This document shows, piece after piece, positions 14,017 to 16,127 of a DNA stretch of 16,127 nt (positions within the stretch are counted from its first letter, which is position 1; every line of letters begins with the position of its first letter). A model generated the notes under the pieces. That model was given only the letters and a program-made list of their open reading frames with translations. It searched no databases and was not told the origin of the DNA. Position numbers and translations under genes: made by a program. This DNA comes from an uncultured Opitutia bacterium (GTDB lineage Bacteria; Verrucomicrobiota; Verrucomicrobiae; Opitutales; MB11C04). Location: assembly GCA_913048545.1 (NCBI GenBank), contig CAJWWH010000029.1, forward strand, positions 1 through 16,127. Direction: 5' to 3'.

Positions 14017-15000
14017 TTATTTTAGGCTCGGATCATTTTCTCCGTCCACTTGCCTGTATAACTGGGTGGGAATGAGCACTTCTTTGGCCACTTCATTCCC
14101 CGCAAAATAATCCATCATTAACTGCACCGTCTTTTTACCGATCAGATCGGGAAACTGTATGGGATCCGCAAATATCTTTCCGTCCTTAATTGCCTGTTTC
14201 CCTTCGGGCTGGCCATCAAAGGCAACAATGCTCACCTGATCCTGCTTACCTGCTTTTTCCAGTGCGGCCCGGGCTCCCAGTCCGGAGGGGTCATTGATGG
14301 CAAAGATTCCCCGCAGATCGGGGTGAGCCTGCAGGGTGTCCTCGGTCACCTTGTATCCCTCATCACGTACCCCGCCACCATCCAGCTGGGCCACCACTTC
14401 AATTTGGTTCGCGGATAAGCCGGCGTTGTATTTCCCAATTACTTCCTCAAAACCCTGCACCCGTAACTGACAGGAATTCGCCTGGGGAAAATGGACAATC
14501 AACACCTCGCCCCCCTGCTCGCCTAAAGCCTCAATCATTGCCTCTCCGGCCAATCTTCCGCCCTGTAAATTATCGCTTCCCACATGGCTGACCACTTCCG
14601 CCCCCTCAGCCACACATTTCAAATCACAGGTAAACACCGGCACCCCTGCTTTGTTCGCTTTTTCTATCGCCGGACCGATCGACTGTCGGTCGCATGGATT
14701 TAATATGATTGCCGCCACCCCCTTGGTTAAAAAATCGTCAATTTGATTAGCCTGTTTTTGCACATCACGGTCCCCGTCCACCACCACCACATCGTACCCG
14801 TGCTTGGCCGCTTCCTCCTTCACTCCCTCGGCGATCACATTGAAAAATGGATTCCCCAGAGTAAGCACTGAAATTCCGATCGTTCCCTTACTTTCATCTC
14901 CCTGATTTCCCTCAGAAGTATCCACTGTTCCACTCTCTCCGCACCCCATAAAAGCGAGGCTTACCAGTGAAATTATAAACATGTACATTTTTTTCTTCAT
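14017..15000 (-). CDS. sugar-binding lipoprotein of ABC importer, RbsB-like (periplasmic binding protein type I)
   Basis: This solute-binding protein delivers the substrate to the importer. The 327 aa begin with MKKKMYMF, a hydrophobic stretch and a lipobox-like SLAFMGC (Cys20), so it is probably a membrane-anchored lipoprotein, then an acidic linker. The mature part parallels ribose-binding protein: GISVLTLGNPFFNVIAEGVKEEA, AIILNPCDRQSIGPAIEKANKAGVPVFTCD, VSHVGSDNLQGGRLAGEAM, GIFAINDPSGLGARAALEKAG, VAFDGQPEGKQAIKDG and IQFPDLIGKKTVQLM. Most ligand positions of E. coli RbsB are kept (NPFF, an Arg in QLRVQGF, NDP, FDG and the Gln of IQFP). The ribose-contacting Arg of LDRQ is replaced by Leu in CDLKC, so the sugar may differ. 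The ATG at 15000 has AAGG 7 bases upstream. It is the first gene of the operon. Confidence 0.93.
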   Translation of the reverse strand: MKKKMYMFIISLVSLAFMGCGESGTVDTSEGNQGDESKGTIGISVLTLGNPFFNVIAEGVKEEAAKHGYDVVVVDGDRDVQKQANQIDDFLTKGVAAIILNPCDRQSIGPAIEKANKAGVPVFTCDLKCVAEGAEVVSHVGSDNLQGGRLAGEAMIEALGEQGGEVLIVHFPQANSCQLRVQGFEEVIGKYNAGLSANQIEVVAQLDGGGVRDEGYKVTEDTLQAHPDLRGIFAINDPSGLGARAALEKAGKQDQVSIVAFDGQPEGKQAIKDGKIFADPIQFPDLIGKKTVQLMMDYFAGNEVAKEVLIPTQLYRQVDGENDPSLK

Positions 15001-15049
15001 TCTATACCTTTACTCAATTAGGTTGATTTCTAAATTTGGAACAATATCC

Positions 15050-15130
15050 ATAATTGGAAAACAATCAATGAACTGAACTTCAAGCAAGAAATAATTGGAA
15101 ATAATGAGTGAACTAAACTTTAAACAAGAA
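15050..15130 (+). repeat. tandem duplication (41 + 40 bp) spanning the aroE start
   Basis: Unit 1 (15050-15090) and unit 2 (15091-15130) both begin ATAATTGGAAA and end in a copy of GAACTxAACTTxAAxCAAGAA. They match at about 34 of 40 aligned positions with one single-base indel. Unit 2 contains the real aroE ATG and codons 3-9 (ELNFKQE). Unit 1 encodes the same heptapeptide in another frame with only synonymous changes (CTG/CTA, TTC/TTT, AAG/AAA) and has no start codon in that frame. Confidence 0.8.
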
Positions 15131-15955
15131 CTGACCGCTGCTTTTGGACAACCGATTTCTGAAAACCCCACCCAGGTCATGATCGAGGCTGCTTATCGCC
15201 ACCATCAACTCGATTGGCGCTACCTCACGATTGAAGTGGGTCCGAACGACTTGGAGGCTGCCGTAAAAGGGGCAAAAGTGATGGGCTTCCAGGGGTTCAA
15301 CTGCACGATTCCGCACAAGGTAAATGTCATCCAGTATCTCGACGGTCTCGGCAAATCCGCTTCGCTCATGGGTGCGGTAAATTGCGTGGTCCGACGGGAC
15401 GGGCAATGGATTGGAGAAAACACTGACGGGAAGGGATTTGTTTCCTCCCTGCTTGAACTCACTGATCCCCAAAGTAAAAAGGTGGTCATTTTTGGAGCCG
15501 GTGGTGCCGCCCGGGCAATCAGCGTCGAAGTCGCCCTGGCCGGAGCCCATCATATTACCATCGTAAATCGTTCGGTCCAACGCGGGGAGGAATTGACCAC
15601 TCTGTTACAGGATAAACTGCCCTGCTATGCGGACTTCACTTCCTGGGACTCCACTTATTCCATTCCCACCGACACCGATATCGTAATTAACGCCACCTCG
15701 ATTGGCCTTTTTCCCGATACCGATGCCCGTCTCAATTTCGACCTCAATACCCTCACCTCCAATATGGTCGTGGCCGATGTGATTCCCAACCCCCCCGCCA
15801 CCAACCTGGTCCGCGATGCCCGGGCCAAGGGATGCAAGGTGATCGATGGCCTCGCCATGCTCGTCAGCCAGGGGGTGATCGGGGTAAAACATTGGACCGG
15901 TGTGGATCCCGATCCCACCGTCATGCGCACCGCACTCGAGGAAGTGTTCGGATAA
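15104..15955 (+). CDS. shikimate dehydrogenase family protein (AroE-like), altered substrate motif
   Basis: The 283 aa have the two-domain AroE architecture. In the N-terminal half GFQGFNCTIPHKVNVIQYLD holds the catalytic Lys72, AVNCVV keeps Asn93, and ENTDGKGF keeps the catalytic-pair Asp108. The nucleotide domain has GAGGAARAI (131-139) and NRS (155-157), the NADP-type arginine signature. The C-terminus GLAMLVSQG keeps the substrate-side Gln256. However, the usual HSxSP segment, whose two serines hold shikimate's carboxylate, reads SENPTQ here (Ser to Asn21 and Thr23), and the usual Tyr of DxxYxP is Pro228. The enzyme may serve biosynthesis or oxidise a different polyol or acid. The ATG at 15104 (GGA 6 bases upstream) is preferred over the TTG at 15095. 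It is divergent from the sugar importer by 103 bp. Confidence 0.9.
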   Translation: MSELNFKQELTAAFGQPISENPTQVMIEAAYRHHQLDWRYLTIEVGPNDLEAAVKGAKVMGFQGFNCTIPHKVNVIQYLDGLGKSASLMGAVNCVVRRDGQWIGENTDGKGFVSSLLELTDPQSKKVVIFGAGGAARAISVEVALAGAHHITIVNRSVQRGEELTTLLQDKLPCYADFTSWDSTYSIPTDTDIVINATSIGLFPDTDARLNFDLNTLTSNMVVADVIPNPPATNLVRDARAKGCKVIDGLAMLVSQGVIGVKHWTGVDPDPTVMRTALEEVFG

Positions 15956-15980
15956 TTTTTTGACCCAGACCCTTTAGCCC

Positions 15981-16127
15981 ATGAAAACTCCAGCCCTTGG
16001 CATTCTTACCCTCACTTTCCTGCTTCTTTCCTGTTCCGAAGATCAGGTTTCATTACCCGAACCCGAAACGCAGCTCAACCAGTCAGGAACAACTAAACTA
16101 ATTGAGAGTTCCACCTTACACCCCGGC
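15981..16127 (+). CDS. lipoprotein, N-terminal fragment cut by the window end
   Basis: An ATG at 15981, 25 bp after the aroE-like stop, opens a frame that stays open to the window edge (49 codons). It begins MKTPALGILTLTFLLLSCSEDQ, a clear signal peptide with lipobox LLSC (Cys18), followed by a Glu/Pro/Gln-rich linker (VSLPEPETQLNQSG). It is therefore probably an exported, lipid-anchored protein transcribed with the aroE-like gene. No Shine-Dalgarno sequence is visible (CTTTAGCCC precedes the ATG). The functional domain lies outside the window, so no function can be given. Confidence 0.75.
   Translation, partial: MKTPALGILTLTFLLLSCSEDQVSLPEPETQLNQSGTTKLIESSTLHPG

Overview
The window looks like a chromosomal segment of a Gram-negative bacterium of the Verrucomicrobiota, perhaps the Opitutia/Puniceicoccales side. 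The reasons are an Lpt lipopolysaccharide-export pair (so an outer membrane), HPr kinase in an Lpt gene cluster, a type IV pilus ATPase, a caspase/C13-like protease with EF-hand loops of a kind common in Planctomycetes and Verrucomicrobia, frequent TTG/GTG starts, and start codons that often lack a clear Shine-Dalgarno sequence. This is inferred from gene content; no marker RNA gene is present.

Layout. Positions 1-1520 (+) hold the remains of an EF-hand/caspase-like protease gene. The EF-hand part is in one frame and the catalytic domain in another, so the gene is either frameshifted or two overlapping ORFs. From 1535 to 8485 everything is on the minus strand. In transcription order it is pilT, exported msrB, an LptC/LptA-like fusion, lptB, hprK, then a 428-bp AT-rich gap with two perfect DnaA boxes (possible oriC), dnaA, and a small acidic conserved protein of unknown function where dnaN often sits. 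From 8614 to 10235 (+) is a two-gene unit: a metallo-beta-lactamase-fold hydrolase and a DEDDy 3'-5' exonuclease. From 15000 back to 10266 (-) is a complete sugar ABC importer operon: lipoprotein binding protein, IclR-type regulator, double ATPase and permease. From 15104 (+), divergent from the importer, are a shikimate-dehydrogenase-family enzyme and the first 49 codons of a lipoprotein.

How the genes work together. The LptCA fusion and LptB belong to one LPS-transport machine and are translationally coupled (GTGA overlap). HprK directly follows them. The binding protein, ATPase and permease form one importer, with the IclR regulator encoded inside the operon next to a 28-bp palindrome. The divergent AroE-family enzyme lacks the usual shikimate-carboxylate serines, so it may act on the imported compound rather than in aromatic biosynthesis.

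The most unusual signals are: the split EF-hand/caspase gene; a roughly 118-residue extracytoplasmic-type insertion in the permease; a 40-bp tandem duplication that copies the aroE start region, where the differences within the best-preserved coding stretch are all synonymous; and the palindrome between the binding-protein and regulator genes. I found no RNA genes, CRISPR arrays or insertion sequences.
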